The notes: generated from the letters alone by a model not told the origin. A stretch of DNA of 32,109 nucleotides from Acetobacter sp. CAG:977 (GCA_000434295.1 HF994902.1:1-32109); one strand, 5' to 3'; positions 22,613 to 30,555 are shown, counted from the stretch's first letter. Translations and numbers: made by a program.

Positions 22613-23671
22613 TTATTTGCCGTTTTCCAAAAAACAGGCATCTCCGTACGAAAAAAACCGATATCGATTCTTGATCGCGTGCGCATACGCGTTTTTCATA
22701 CATTCCGTGCCGCAAAAAGCGCTGACCAACATAAATAATGTCGAACACGGCAAATGAAAATTCGTAAATAACGCATCAATCGCCCTGAATTTATAGCCCG
22801 GCGTAATAAAAATATCCGTTTCCCCGTTAAACGGATGAATTACTCCGTTTTCGTCCGCCGCGCTTTCCAACAGCCTCAACGCCGTCGTTCCCACCGAAAC
22901 AATCCGGCGACCGCTTTGTTTCGCACGGTTGATAATGGCGGCTTCCTCTTCTCCGATATGACCGAATTCGGCATGCATAACATGGTCTTTCGTGTCTTCA
23001 ACTTTGACCGGCAAAAACGTCCCGCCGCCGACATGCAACGTAATCCGAACGCTTTCTATGCCTTTATCGGAAATCTTTTTTAAAAGCCCTTGCGTAAAAT
23101 GAAGCCCCGCCGTCGGTGCCGCAACGGCGCCGGGATGTTTCGCAAAAATCGTCTGATAATTTTTAACATCCTCGCCGTATTCCGTCTTTTCCCTGTGAAT
23201 GTAAGGCGGTAAAGGCATCACGCCGTATTTTTCCAATAACGAAAACATTTCCGAAGGATCGGCATTAAATTCAAAAATAACCGTTCCGTGTTCTCCGCGC
23301 CCCAATACACGCGCCGTTAAAGCTTCCGCATCGGGATCCGTCGGAGGATAAAAACAAACCGTATCCCCCGCATGAAGACGGCGGGCATTCTTGACCAAAG
23401 CTTCCCATTGATTGACGCCGATCGCTTTGAACAAAGTCGCTTCTACCGCCGCATCGCCTCTTTTCCCGAACAGACGCGCCGGAATGACGCGCGTATCGTT
23501 GAAAACCAGCAAATCGTCTTGGCGCAACAAATCCGGAAAATCAGAAATATGAAAATCCGTAAAAGACGACGGCGCACAAACATGCAACAGCCGCGCTGAT
23601 TCGCGCGGCTCCGCAGGCCGCGAAGCTATCAGCTCGCGCGGCAAATCAAAGTCAAATTCATTGACAAGCAT
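22613..23671 (-). CDS. queA: S-adenosylmethionine:tRNA ribosyltransferase-isomerase QueA
   Basis: Makes epoxyqueuosine in tRNA wobble positions by transferring the ribosyl of SAM to preQ1. 352 aa, full length. Family segments: EFDFDLPRELIASRPAEPR at the N-terminus, DDLLVFNDTRVIPARL, APTAGLHFT, HVGGGTFLPVK, TTALRLLE, and FNGETDIFITPGYKF. Preceded by AAGGTT. It starts 18 bp after the SUKH gene stop on the same strand, so it may share its transcript. Confidence 0.95.
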   Translation of the reverse strand: MLVNEFDFDLPRELIASRPAEPRESARLLHVCAPSSFTDFHISDFPDLLRQDDLLVFNDTRVIPARLFGKRGDAAVEATLFKAIGVNQWEALVKNARRLHAGDTVCFYPPTDPDAEALTARVLGRGEHGTVIFEFNADPSEMFSLLEKYGVMPLPPYIHREKTEYGEDVKNYQTIFAKHPGAVAAPTAGLHFTQGLLKKISDKGIESVRITLHVGGGTFLPVKVEDTKDHVMHAEFGHIGEEEAAIINRAKQSGRRIVSVGTTALRLLESAADENGVIHPFNGETDIFITPGYKFRAIDALFTNFHLPCSTLFMLVSAFCGTECMKNAYAHAIKNRYRFFSYGDACFLENGK

Positions 23672-23689
23672 ATTTTATAAACCGAAACC

Positions 23690-24151
23690 TTATTCTTCGT
23701 CGCCCGTAATCATTCGCGGAGAAACAACGTTTTCAAACAGTGCGTCAAACGTGTCGTAGTCTTCCATCACGTCGTGTCCCGTAAAATCCAACACTTCGTA
23801 TTTGGAATTCGCCGTATTGTAAACATACAAATCGTCGTCGGCACGCCCCAGCAAAACACAATCGGGCAAATCATCGTTGTATTCGGCAAAATCTTCGTTC
23901 GCCGTTACAATGTCAAGCAACGTATAATTGCTTTCGGGATCCGTTACCTGATCCGTACTGAAAAATTCAATACCGTTCCAAGCAAATCCGTTCACTTCGC
24001 GCAAAAAATCAATGTACCCTTGCGGAACGGGATGCATTTCTATTTCCGCCATATCCTTTTGACATTGAGCCAAATCCTTGCTGGACGCGGGACGCACTAT
24101 CATCGCGCCGTTATCTTCGGATAAAGTTTTCAGAATTTCTTCCATCGTCAT
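23690..24151 (-). CDS. SUKH-superfamily (SMI1/KNR4, YrhA-type) protein, possible immunity protein
   Basis: 153 aa, strongly acidic. The segment VPQGYIDFLREVNGFAWNGI, then LLGRADDDLYVYN and YEVLDFTGHDVMEDYDTFDAL fit the YrhA-type SMI1/KNR4 (SUKH) fold. SUKH proteins are known as immunity proteins of polymorphic toxins, including HNH nucleases. Here it lies 118 bp downstream, on the same strand, of an HNH nuclease-like gene, in the toxin-then-immunity order. The first codons offer two ATGs (24151 and 24145). The immunity role is inference. Confidence 0.75.
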   Translation of the reverse strand: MTMEEILKTLSEDNGAMIVRPASSKDLAQCQKDMAEIEMHPVPQGYIDFLREVNGFAWNGIEFFSTDQVTDPESNYTLLDIVTANEDFAEYNDDLPDCVLLGRADDDLYVYNTANSKYEVLDFTGHDVMEDYDTFDALFENVVSPRMITGDEE

Positions 24152-24229
24152 CGTATCAACCCATTCCCCAAAATGTTATTTCCGATAAAAAGACGCTTCG
24201 GCTTTAAACAAAGCTTTTTTACCTGCTTT

Positions 24230-24250
24230 ATTTATCATTAAACGATAAAT
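24230..24250. promoter_or_regulatory. Dyad between HNH gene A and the SUKH gene
   Basis: ATTTATC-N7-GATAAAT, 7-bp perfect arms, in the 118-bp gap. Could be an operator for independent control of the SUKH gene; no T run for a terminator. Confidence 0.35.
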
Positions 24251-24269
24251 GCCCTTTCGACAACGTCTT

Positions 24270-24920
24270 TTAACGTTCCGCCGCTTTTTGTTTCATGCGC
24301 GCAACCATCATCGTCGGTTTGCTCTGGGCTTTTTCCCTTGAATTCAACGGGCGTTCCCATACCATCCCGTCTCGCCACGGAAGTTTGATAACAACACCCA
24401 TCCGCGTGTCAAAATTTTTGATTTGAGGATTGATGACTTTGTTATGCAATTCGTCATGCGGCGGAATCGGCATAAAAATCAAATTTGAAAAATCGTTCGT
24501 CCCGCCCCCGTGAATGGGCAATTTATGGTGAACGTTGTACCCGTTCAACCCAAGCCCTTTCTTCATCCGTTCCAGTCCGGCATCCGATACGCCGAGCTTG
24601 CGCAATTGAGGTTCATGATGCTCCGCAATGTACTTCAAAAACGCGGGACGGACGTTTTTCTTAAAATCTTCGCGCGTCATTTCGCGACTGCGCTTTGAAG
24701 GCGTCTTATATTCTTTGTCAATCAGGGTAAAGCCGTTAATCGCAATAAAATTAAAACGGACGTCACCGGCTCCCTTGACTTCCACCTGCATCTTTCCGGA
24801 AAGATTTTCTGTTCCGGCTTCGGACGGTTTGTCTTTCTTTTTGCCGTTGTTGTATCCGTAAATCGCAAGACCGCCTTTTTTGCGGGAACGCTTCGTATGC
24901 GTATAGTTGTCTTGAGCCAT
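24270..24920 (-). CDS. HNH nuclease-like protein A (colicin-type HH...N...HxxxH)
   Basis: 216 aa, very basic, no signal peptide. Residues 128-161 carry a colicin/pyocin-type HNH layout: His131-His132 in YNVHHKLPIHGGGTNDFSNL, Asn146, then His155 and His159 in PHDELH. In colicin DNases the equivalent residues bind the metal and cleave DNA. An N-terminal Lys-rich region and a conserved block FIAINGFTLIDKEY precede it. It is one of four paralogues in this window; D (30556) is the closest. The clean AGAGG ribosome site precedes ATG 24920. It is followed by a SUKH gene. Target and delivery are unknown; a DNA or RNA target is inferred from the family. Confidence 0.7.
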   Translation of the reverse strand: MAQDNYTHTKRSRKKGGLAIYGYNNGKKKDKPSEAGTENLSGKMQVEVKGAGDVRFNFIAINGFTLIDKEYKTPSKRSREMTREDFKKNVRPAFLKYIAEHHEPQLRKLGVSDAGLERMKKGLGLNGYNVHHKLPIHGGGTNDFSNLIFMPIPPHDELHNKVINPQIKNFDTRMGVVIKLPWRDGMVWERPLNSREKAQSKPTMMVARMKQKAAER

Positions 24921-24985
24921 TGTAACCTCTGATTATCTTAAAGGATTTTCCTTTGCCTTAATCTTTAAGGTAACATAGGATTTTT

Positions 24986-25017
24986 GACAAAAATAGATAA
25001 AATTTTAATTTTTTGTC
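24986..25017. promoter_or_regulatory. GACAAAAA dyad upstream of HNH gene A
   Basis: GACAAAAA (24986-24993) and TTTTTGTC (25010-25017) in perfect inverted arrangement, 66-97 bp upstream of the ATG of HNH gene A. Confidence 0.4.
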
Positions 25018-25072
25018 CGATTTTTCCGTTGACTTTTCAAAATATTAGGTTTTCCCGACCGTTTCAAAAGCC

Positions 25073-25723
25073 TTATTCGCCTTTTGTGCGGCAAAGGGCT
25101 TTGTACTTTTCAAGCATTAGGGAAAAAGAAGTCAACAGTCCTTCGGAAATTTCGGCAGGCTCGCCCAAAAACGACAGGCTCTCCGCCGCCGCTTCAAGCG
25201 TCGAAACGCTTTCCCGACGCGGTTCTTTGCGCAGCTTGCCGTACAACGAACGGCGTTCGGGCACCAAAACCAACCGCCTGAGCTTTAACAGCCACGGGTT
25301 GCGCCACCACAAAGCCTTTGCCTGACTCCAAGACCCGTCCAGCAACACGATCCCTTCTAGATTTTTCAATATTTCCTGCGCTTCGGGCACAATCTGCCCC
25401 TTGCGTCCGATAACATAAAGCCCCGGACTGACGGGCGTTTCGTTTTGCGCCCCCAAATACAGTACACCCCAGCGCTTCGGATCCGCAGACCGCCCCAAAA
25501 CAGAGCTTAATCCCGGACGCGACAATGCTACTTCCAATCGGCAGTTTTTAAGAACGGAGCGCATAATTCCCGCCGTTCCCAAATCTTTGTCCTGTTCTTG
25601 TGGATGCTGGAGTATCAATATTTCAATGCGGTTGTCAAAAGGCTCTGCATCTTTGCAGACGCAGAGCTCTTTTCTTTTGCCGCATCGCGGGCAAATGCCG
25701 CTGTGTTCCTGTTCGTTTGTCAA
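25073..25723 (-). CDS. DTW-domain tRNA-uridine aminocarboxypropyltransferase
   Basis: Makes acp3U in tRNA from SAM in characterised relatives (TapT/TrcA). 216 aa: N-terminal zinc ribbon CPRCGKRKELCVC, HPQEQ, LLDGSWSQAKALWWRNPWL (DxxW motif as DGSW) and RRESVSTLEAAA. Start is TTG 25723 within a TTGA overlap with the DUF1150 stop; no ATG upstream of the zinc ribbon exists, so translation depends on coupling. Third gene of the Hsp20 operon. Confidence 0.88.
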   Translation of the reverse strand: MTNEQEHSGICPRCGKRKELCVCKDAEPFDNRIEILILQHPQEQDKDLGTAGIMRSVLKNCRLEVALSRPGLSSVLGRSADPKRWGVLYLGAQNETPVSPGLYVIGRKGQIVPEAQEILKNLEGIVLLDGSWSQAKALWWRNPWLLKLRRLVLVPERRSLYGKLRKEPRRESVSTLEAAAESLSFLGEPAEISEGLLTSFSLMLEKYKALCRTKGE

Positions 25724-25926
25724 TGCACGCTCACGGGTATCAGTTCATTATCCAATATCAGAGATATAGCTTTATTTTTATCGTCTGTATAGGCTAATTC
25801 CGTCCCTTCCGCCGCATAAACAAACCACATATCCTTGTTATCGACGACGCGCTGTCTGATATATGCAACGCTGTTCACGCCGATTTTTGCCAGCTCTTCG
25901 GCCGTTATGTCCCTTACTTGTTGCAT
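25720..25926 (-). CDS. DUF1150 small protein
   Basis: 68 aa: RDITAEELAKIGVNSVAYIRQ, then YAAEGTELAYTDDKNKAI. In Alphaproteobacteria DUF1150 commonly follows an Hsp20 gene, as here. Excellent ribosome site (AAAGGAGG). Function unknown; likely a helper in the heat-shock response by context. Confidence 0.88.
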   Translation of the reverse strand: MQQVRDITAEELAKIGVNSVAYIRQRVVDNKDMWFVYAAEGTELAYTDDKNKAISLILDNELIPVSVH

Positions 25927-25950
25927 GACGACCTCCTTTCAGAGAGTTGT

Positions 25951-26448
25951 TCAGGATAAAGTTTTTTCGCCATCTTTGTCTTTGCTTTTTTGTTTATCGG
26001 ATACGCTTTGTTTTTCAAGCTGTTTCTTTGCTCCGTCCTTTTTCGTTATCTTGATGTGTCTGACTTTCGATTCAGGTTCGCGTTGCAACAAATCTATGTG
26101 CAACAAGCCGTTTTCCAAATGAGCCCCTTCGACTTCTATGCCGTCAGCCAATATAAACGACCGCTGAAACTGACGTGATGCTATGCCTTTGTACAAATAA
26201 TGGCGTTCTTTTTCTTTCTCTTCTTCAACGCGGCGGCCGCGTACCGTCAGCTGTTTGTCTTCTATTTCCAAACTTAAGTCTTCTTCCGAAAAACCGGCAA
26301 CCGCCACCGTAATTTGCAAATGAGACGGATCTATTTGTTCTATGTTGTACGGCGGATACGATTCCGAATTCTTCGCCGCACGGTCAAGCATTCTTTCCAG
26401 TGAATCAAATCCCAACATAAACGGATTGTTCGTTGTTAACATCGCCAT
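25951..26448 (-). CDS. Small heat-shock protein Hsp20 (IbpA-type)
   Basis: ATP-independent holdase. 165 aa: N-terminal NNPFMLGFDSLERMLDRA, YPPYNIEQ, alpha-crystallin domain from about 35-125 with ITVAVAGFSEEDLSLEIED, GIASRQFQRSFIL, and AHLENGLLHIDL. The C-terminal tail is Lys/Asp-rich and longer than typical, with RHIKI in place of a clear IxI motif. ATG 26448 has GGAGGAG 7 nt upstream; a start at 26472 would lie before this. That ribosome site is the 3' arm of a ROSE-like hairpin. Confidence 0.93.
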   Translation of the reverse strand: MAMLTTNNPFMLGFDSLERMLDRAAKNSESYPPYNIEQIDPSHLQITVAVAGFSEEDLSLEIEDKQLTVRGRRVEEEKEKERHYLYKGIASRQFQRSFILADGIEVEGAHLENGLLHIDLLQREPESKVRHIKITKKDGAKKQLEKQSVSDKQKSKDKDGEKTLS

Positions 26449-26545
26449 AATATTTCTCCTCCGAATGAGCAAAAAACGCGGGGTTCATAACATATGACAC
26501 CCGTCGCCCAAAGCCCCGAAACCGGCGGCTTCAAGCTTTGATTTA
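26449..26545 (-). promoter_or_regulatory. ROSE-type RNA thermometer leader of hsp20
   Basis: The leader RNA folds into three hairpins. First AAGCC/GGCTT with inner CCG/CGG (26511-26531). Second CGGGT/ACCCCG with TCATA-TGT-TATGA (26479-26503). Last TTTGCTC-ATTC-GGAGGAGAAA (26453-26476), which buries the Shine-Dalgarno. The UUGCU opposite AGGAG with imperfect pairs is the hallmark of ROSE elements, which melt on heating. Confidence 0.8.
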
Positions 26546-26550
26546 TTGTT

Positions 26551-26579
26551 AATATAAGCGGGATTTTTTTGCTTTCAAG
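26551..26579 (-). promoter_or_regulatory. Heat-shock-type promoter of the hsp20 operon
   Basis: On the minus strand CTTGAAA (26573-26579) is followed after 14 nt by CTTATATT (26551-26558). CTTGAAA is the sigma32 (RpoH) -35; the -10 region is intermediate between RpoH and sigma70 types. Confidence 0.55.
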
Positions 26580-26593
26580 GCCTTAAGCGCGTT

Positions 26594-27592
26594 TTATTCT
26601 TCTGCCGACGACGGCTTTTCCATCGCCGTCTTCGCCATTGACGCCAGTATCCCGCCGATCAGCAACACAAACGTTATGACGAGCGACAAAACGTCGCTGA
26701 CGTTAAAGAAAAATTCGCTGACAAAAACCTTCAGTCCTATAATGACCAGCAAAATCGCACAAGCCGGTTGCAAATAGCAAAAACGGTGCATCGCCGCCGC
26801 CAGCAAAAAGTATAATGACCGCAGCCCCAAAACCGCAAAAATATTGCTGGTATAAACCGCAAACGCCTCATGAGAAACAGCAAATACCGCAGGAACGCTG
26901 TCCACCGCAAACAAAGCATCGCCGAATTCGATTAAAACCAACGCCAAAAATAACGGCGTAACATACCACTTTTTCTTTGACGGTCTTGACGGATCGGGCA
27001 GACGGACAAAAAACTTTTCTCCGTGCAACGTCTTTGTAACGCGCATAAAGCGCCTCAACACACGAACCATGCGGCTTTCCGACAAATTGATCACGTCGCC
27101 TTCCGACAACAGCATTTTAATGCCCGAATAAATCAAAAATACAGCAAAAACCAATAAAACAGGGTCATAACGGTCAATAATTTCCGCTCCGATGACAATC
27201 ATCGCTCCGCGCAAAACAACCGCACCCAAAATACCCCAAAACAAAACGCGATGTTGCAAATGATCCGGTATGCTTAAATACGAAAAAACCAAAGAAATAA
27301 CAAAAACATTGTCAATCGACAGCCCCATTTCGACCAGATAGCCCGTGAAAAATTCCGCTGCCATCTCGTTGCCGAAGCGCAAGTATATCCACCCCCCGAA
27401 CAGAGAAGCTATTGACGCATACGTTAAAAACAGAAACAAACTTTTTTTAGCGCCGATAACCTTGGCATCACGTTCCAAAACGCCCAAATCCAGCACCAAT
27501 ATAAACATTACGACGCCGTAAAACACCAGCCATACCCACACGGGCTGATGTTCGACGACAGCTGACATAAAATGTTCCAAAACTTCCATCAT
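26594..27592 (-). CDS. TerC-family integral membrane protein
   Basis: 332 aa, about nine transmembrane helices. Family motifs: YLVEMGLSIDNVFVISLVF and LVLIEFGDALFAVDSVPAVFAVS, with the acidic residues of the metal path. TerC/Alx proteins export manganese in E. coli and Bacillus; the substrate here is inferred. Transcribed with the preceding barrel gene (9-bp gap). No yybP-ykoY riboswitch fits upstream, because the gap is too short. Confidence 0.9.
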   Translation of the reverse strand: MMEVLEHFMSAVVEHQPVWVWLVFYGVVMFILVLDLGVLERDAKVIGAKKSLFLFLTYASIASLFGGWIYLRFGNEMAAEFFTGYLVEMGLSIDNVFVISLVFSYLSIPDHLQHRVLFWGILGAVVLRGAMIVIGAEIIDRYDPVLLVFAVFLIYSGIKMLLSEGDVINLSESRMVRVLRRFMRVTKTLHGEKFFVRLPDPSRPSKKKWYVTPLFLALVLIEFGDALFAVDSVPAVFAVSHEAFAVYTSNIFAVLGLRSLYFLLAAAMHRFCYLQPACAILLVIIGLKVFVSEFFFNVSDVLSLVITFVLLIGGILASMAKTAMEKPSSAEE

Positions 27593-27601
27593 GCGTCCGC
27601 T

Positions 27602-28210
27602 TTAAAAATTATAACGCAACCCGACGCGAAATTCATGAGCCGCAACGTCTTCCCGTCTGGAATTCCACACGGCATCCGTTGAAATTTTTAGCGTCGTTTT
27701 GGTTTCAAAGTAACCTAAATCCGAATAATCGTAACCGATATCCAACGTCAGATTTTTCGGCAGTTCAAAAGCAACCCCTCCGCCGGCATGCCAGACGAAA
27801 TCATATTTGCGCCGCCCTTTGACGAAGGCCTGCCCGATTGTCGTATCCGTTGTTTTATTGCGACCGATTCCGACGCCTGCGTCCACATAAAAAGAAACCG
27901 TCTTGAATTTCAAAAAGTCCCAATACCCGTTCAACGTCGCCGCCAAAGCCGAAATTCTGCCTTTTGTTTCGCCTCTGATTCCGTCAAGCTCGCGTATGCC
28001 CGACATATCGAAACGGCGTCTGGAAATAATAAAGTCGGTACGAAACGACGAACCTATTTTATAACCGAACCCCGTCTGTAACAGATAGTTTGCGTCAAAA
28101 TTGCCTTCGATATTGGCGTATCCCGTGTCAAAGCGCGTGTAAAAGCCTTCATCTGCCAACGCCGGAGTACTTAAAACTCCGCACAACAACCCTATGAGAA
28201 TTTTTTTCAT
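27602..28210 (-). CDS. Outer-membrane beta-barrel protein
   Basis: 202 aa. Signal peptide ending ALA-DEG, then strand pattern (FYTRFDTGYANIEG, LLQTGFGYKIGSSFRTDFI, YVDAGVGIGRN, AGGGVAFEL) and a C-terminal RVGLRYNF, typical of eight-stranded opacity-type porins. Sits between pheA and terC with gaps of 2 and 9 bp; all three probably form one operon. Confidence 0.8.
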   Translation of the reverse strand: MKKILIGLLCGVLSTPALADEGFYTRFDTGYANIEGNFDANYLLQTGFGYKIGSSFRTDFIISRRRFDMSGIRELDGIRGETKGRISALAATLNGYWDFLKFKTVSFYVDAGVGIGRNKTTDTTIGQAFVKGRRKYDFVWHAGGGVAFELPKNLTLDIGYDYSDLGYFETKTTLKISTDAVWNSRREDVAAHEFRVGLRYNF

Positions 28211-28212
28211 TT

Positions 28213-29058
28213 TTATTTTCCGTCAAGCGTCCGTCGGAAAGGATCCGCCGGATATGTTCCAAGAATTTGTATTTTTTCGGCAAAAAAAGCAAGCTCGTTC
28301 ATCGCCCTTTTAAAAGCCAAAGATTCGGGATGCCCCTCAACGTCGACGAAAAAGCCCGCGGAAACAAAATGCAACGGATCAACATAGCTTTCCAACCGCA
28401 AAATATTAATGCCGTTCGTTGCAAAGCCTCCCAAAGATTTATACAATGCCGCAGGAATATTTCTGACGCGAAAAACAAACGACGTAATCACGCCTTCCGA
28501 ACCTGCCGGCGGAATTTGCGCTTGGGCGGACAAAATTAAAAATCGTGTCGTATTATTGGGAGAATCTTCGATATTGCGCTTTAAAACGTCCAGTCCGTAA
28601 AGTTCCGCCGCCGTTTGCGAAGCAACCGCTCCGAAAGATTTATCGTTATTTTGAGCCGTTTCCTTTGCCGCCATTGCCGTATTTGCCGCAGGATAAGACG
28701 CAATCCCCATTTTTGAAAGCGTGTTGGCACACTGAGACAGCGCCTGAACATGAGAACGCACTGTTTTAATGTCTTGTATTTTCGCGCCTTTTACCCCCAG
28801 CAAATGGTGTTCGATGCGCAAAAAACGCTCTGCCACGATAAAAACGCCCGACGCCGGCAAAAGAATATGGCAATCGGCGACCCGCCCCGCTTCGGAATTT
28901 TCAACGGGCAAGACGGCTCGGTCGGCAATGCCCTGCTTTAAAGCGTTCAACACCCCTTCAAAAGTCGGGAAAAAAACAAAAGAAGCTTCGGGGAACGCCG
29001 CTTTTGCCGCCAAATGCGAAAAAGCCCCCGCACATCCCTGACAAGCCACCTTGAGCAT
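28213..29058 (-). CDS. pheA: Prephenate dehydratase PheA
   Basis: Converts prephenate to phenylpyruvate in phenylalanine synthesis. 281 aa: N-terminal CQGCAGAFSHLAA, LPVENSEAG, catalytic NNTTRFLIL (Thr-Arg-Phe), then an ACT domain (about 190-270) with the ESRP-type loop altered to LESYVDP; that loop normally binds Phe, so feedback may be changed. Monofunctional (no chorismate mutase domain). CGGAG precedes the ATG. Confidence 0.92.
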   Translation of the reverse strand: MLKVACQGCAGAFSHLAAKAAFPEASFVFFPTFEGVLNALKQGIADRAVLPVENSEAGRVADCHILLPASGVFIVAERFLRIEHHLLGVKGAKIQDIKTVRSHVQALSQCANTLSKMGIASYPAANTAMAAKETAQNNDKSFGAVASQTAAELYGLDVLKRNIEDSPNNTTRFLILSAQAQIPPAGSEGVITSFVFRVRNIPAALYKSLGGFATNGINILRLESYVDPLHFVSAGFFVDVEGHPESLAFKRAMNELAFFAEKIQILGTYPADPFRRTLDGK

Positions 29059-29093
29059 TTTTTTCTCCGTTCCCGTATAAACTTATTTTTTAT

Positions 29094-29120
29094 CGAAAAT
29101 TAGACATTTTCGACAAAAAA
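29094..29120 (+). promoter_or_regulatory. Overlapping dyads upstream of HNH genes B-C
   Basis: CGAAAAT-TAGAC-ATTTTCG is a perfect 7-bp dyad (29094-29112), followed directly by GACAAAAAA (29112-29120). It lies just upstream of the -35 and is a candidate operator. Confidence 0.45.
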
Positions 29121-29121
29121 C

Positions 29122-29149
29122 TTGTGTTGCCGAGCTGGTATGATATACT
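29122..29149 (+). promoter_or_regulatory. Predicted promoter of HNH genes B-C
   Basis: TTGTGT (29122-29127), 16-nt spacer, TATACT (29144-29149), with start about 24 nt before ATG 29180. Confidence 0.55.
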
Positions 29150-29179
29150 CTGTTTCAAGAGTTGAAAAGAGATTCAAAC

Positions 29180-29902
29180 ATGAACGATGCCAAATTAAAA
29201 AGATGGGATAAAAAAGGAAAGCCCTACCCCTATATTCACCAAAAAAGGACTCTGGACTCCAAAGACGAGGAATTGCGCCGCTCCGTTGCCCAAAAGCTGG
29301 CAGAAACTCCGAAATCCGAACGATTAAATCCGGCGAACGTCCCCGACAGCGTTTATGACATTCCCTGCGTGATGACGGAATTCAAAGTGCCTTCTTTGGA
29401 AAAGCGCCGGGAAATGCGCAAAGATTTCGAATTAAACGTCCGTGCCGCTTTTTTAAAGCACCTTGCCAAAACGAAATTCAACGAATTGAGGGCTGCCGGA
29501 ATTTCTTTGAAACAAATCAAAGGGATGAGACACGGCTATACTCCGAACGGATTTAATACCCATCACATGGTGCCCATCCATGGGGGCGGCACGAACGATT
29601 TTTCAAACCTTATTTTAATTCGCCGCGTTCCCTATCACGACGATTTGCATAATAAAGTCATTAACCCGCAGATTCGAGGCATCAAAGAAGGCGAATCGGT
29701 TATGATAAAAATCCCCAAAACCGATGCCGGAGTTTTTGTTCCTCACGAACGCTTTCTTGCTTTGCAAAAAGACGCTCAGCGCAAAGCAGCGGAAAAACGA
29801 AAACAAAAAAAGGCAAAACAACAAAAAAATAAAGCAAAACCCGCAACGACTTTAAAAGACAAAAAAATGCTTTCTTTGCTGAAACAAAACAAAGGACGTT
29901 AA
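29180..29902 (+). CDS. HNH nuclease-like protein B
   Basis: 240 aa, extremely basic. HNH core: His128-His129 in FNTHHMVPIHGGGTNDFSNL, Asn143, His153 and His157 in YHDDLH. Preceded by the family's conserved block (here YDIPCVMTEFKVPSLEKRRE, then about 50 residues of helices LAKTKFNELRAAGISLKQI). The C-terminal 55 residues are a long Lys/Gln/Ala tail. Start at ATG 29180; the open frame extends to a TTG at 29162. The next paralogue begins one base after the stop, so B and C are co-translated. No immunity gene lies between. Confidence 0.7.
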   Translation: MNDAKLKRWDKKGKPYPYIHQKRTLDSKDEELRRSVAQKLAETPKSERLNPANVPDSVYDIPCVMTEFKVPSLEKRREMRKDFELNVRAAFLKHLAKTKFNELRAAGISLKQIKGMRHGYTPNGFNTHHMVPIHGGGTNDFSNLILIRRVPYHDDLHNKVINPQIRGIKEGESVMIKIPKTDAGVFVPHERFLALQKDAQRKAAEKRKQKKAKQQKNKAKPATTLKDKKMLSLLKQNKGR

Positions 29903-29903
29903 G

Positions 29904-30482
29904 ATGACGGATTTTGAACAAAAGAAGCTCACGCAACAAGAACGCAACGCCTTGCGCGCACAAAAGAAAGAACAGGATCGGCTGGCAAAGATCAAAGCCA
30001 TTCCGGAATCCATACACGGTATTCCCGTTATAGAAACCGAATACACTTCCGTTCCGAACAAACGTGTCAAGGCTTTGCGCCGCGAATTTTCTCAGGTACG
30101 CAAAGAATTTTTAAAGATGCTGGCGGAAACGCAGGTTCCCGCTTTAAAGCAAATGGGGTTGTCGGACAAAGCCATTGAAGGAATGGCACACGGCAAATCT
30201 CCGAACGGGTTCAATACTCATCATAAAATTCCTCTGGCGGGCGGCGGCACGAACGTTTTTGACAATTTTATTTTAATCAAGAACGAACCGTACCACGAAG
30301 ACATTCATAAAATTATGGATCCGCAAATCTGCGTTTTGAAAGACGGGCAAAAAGCGGTTGTTAAGCTTCCATTGCCGAAGGGGAATGTTTTTATCCCTCC
30401 GGCGCAGGCGGAAAAAGAGCAAACAGCATCAAAGACGCTGCCTTCTGCGGTGATTTTTCAGAAAATTCAAAAAACAAGATAA
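29904..30482 (+). CDS. HNH nuclease-like protein C
   Basis: 192 aa, basic. Core: His106-His107 in FNTHHKIPLAGGGTNVFDNF, Asn121, His131 and His135 in YHEDIH. The second block begins IHGIPVIETEYTSVPNKRVK, closest to B. The site is intact, but the domain is the most diverged (IDNFILIKNE, HKIMDPQ instead of HNKVINPQ). Probably arose by tandem duplication with B. Ribosome site AAAGGA lies within the end of B. Confidence 0.7.
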   Translation: MTDFEQKKLTQQERNALRAQKKEQDRLAKIKAIPESIHGIPVIETEYTSVPNKRVKALRREFSQVRKEFLKMLAETQVPALKQMGLSDKAIEGMAHGKSPNGFNTHHKIPLAGGGTNVFDNFILIKNEPYHEDIHKIMDPQICVLKDGQKAVVKLPLPKGNVFIPPAQAEKEQTASKTLPSAVIFQKIQKTR

Positions 30483-30490
30483 AAAAATTA

Positions 30491-30510
30491 GACAAAAAAA
30501 TTTTTTTGTG
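30491..30510. promoter_or_regulatory. Long AT palindrome upstream of HNH gene D
   Basis: ACAAAAAAATTTTTTTGT (30492-30509) is a perfect 18-bp palindrome preceded by TTAG. It lies 46 bp before ATG 30556 and 8 bp after the C stop; candidate operator for D. Confidence 0.45.
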
Positions 30511-30555
30511 CAAAAATCATAATTAAGAAAAGATTTTTGAAAAAGGCAGTATGTC

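Noticed and set aside
27593..27601. Manganese (yybP-ykoY) riboswitch before terC
   Set aside because: Only 9 bp separate terC from the upstream barrel gene, too short for the element.
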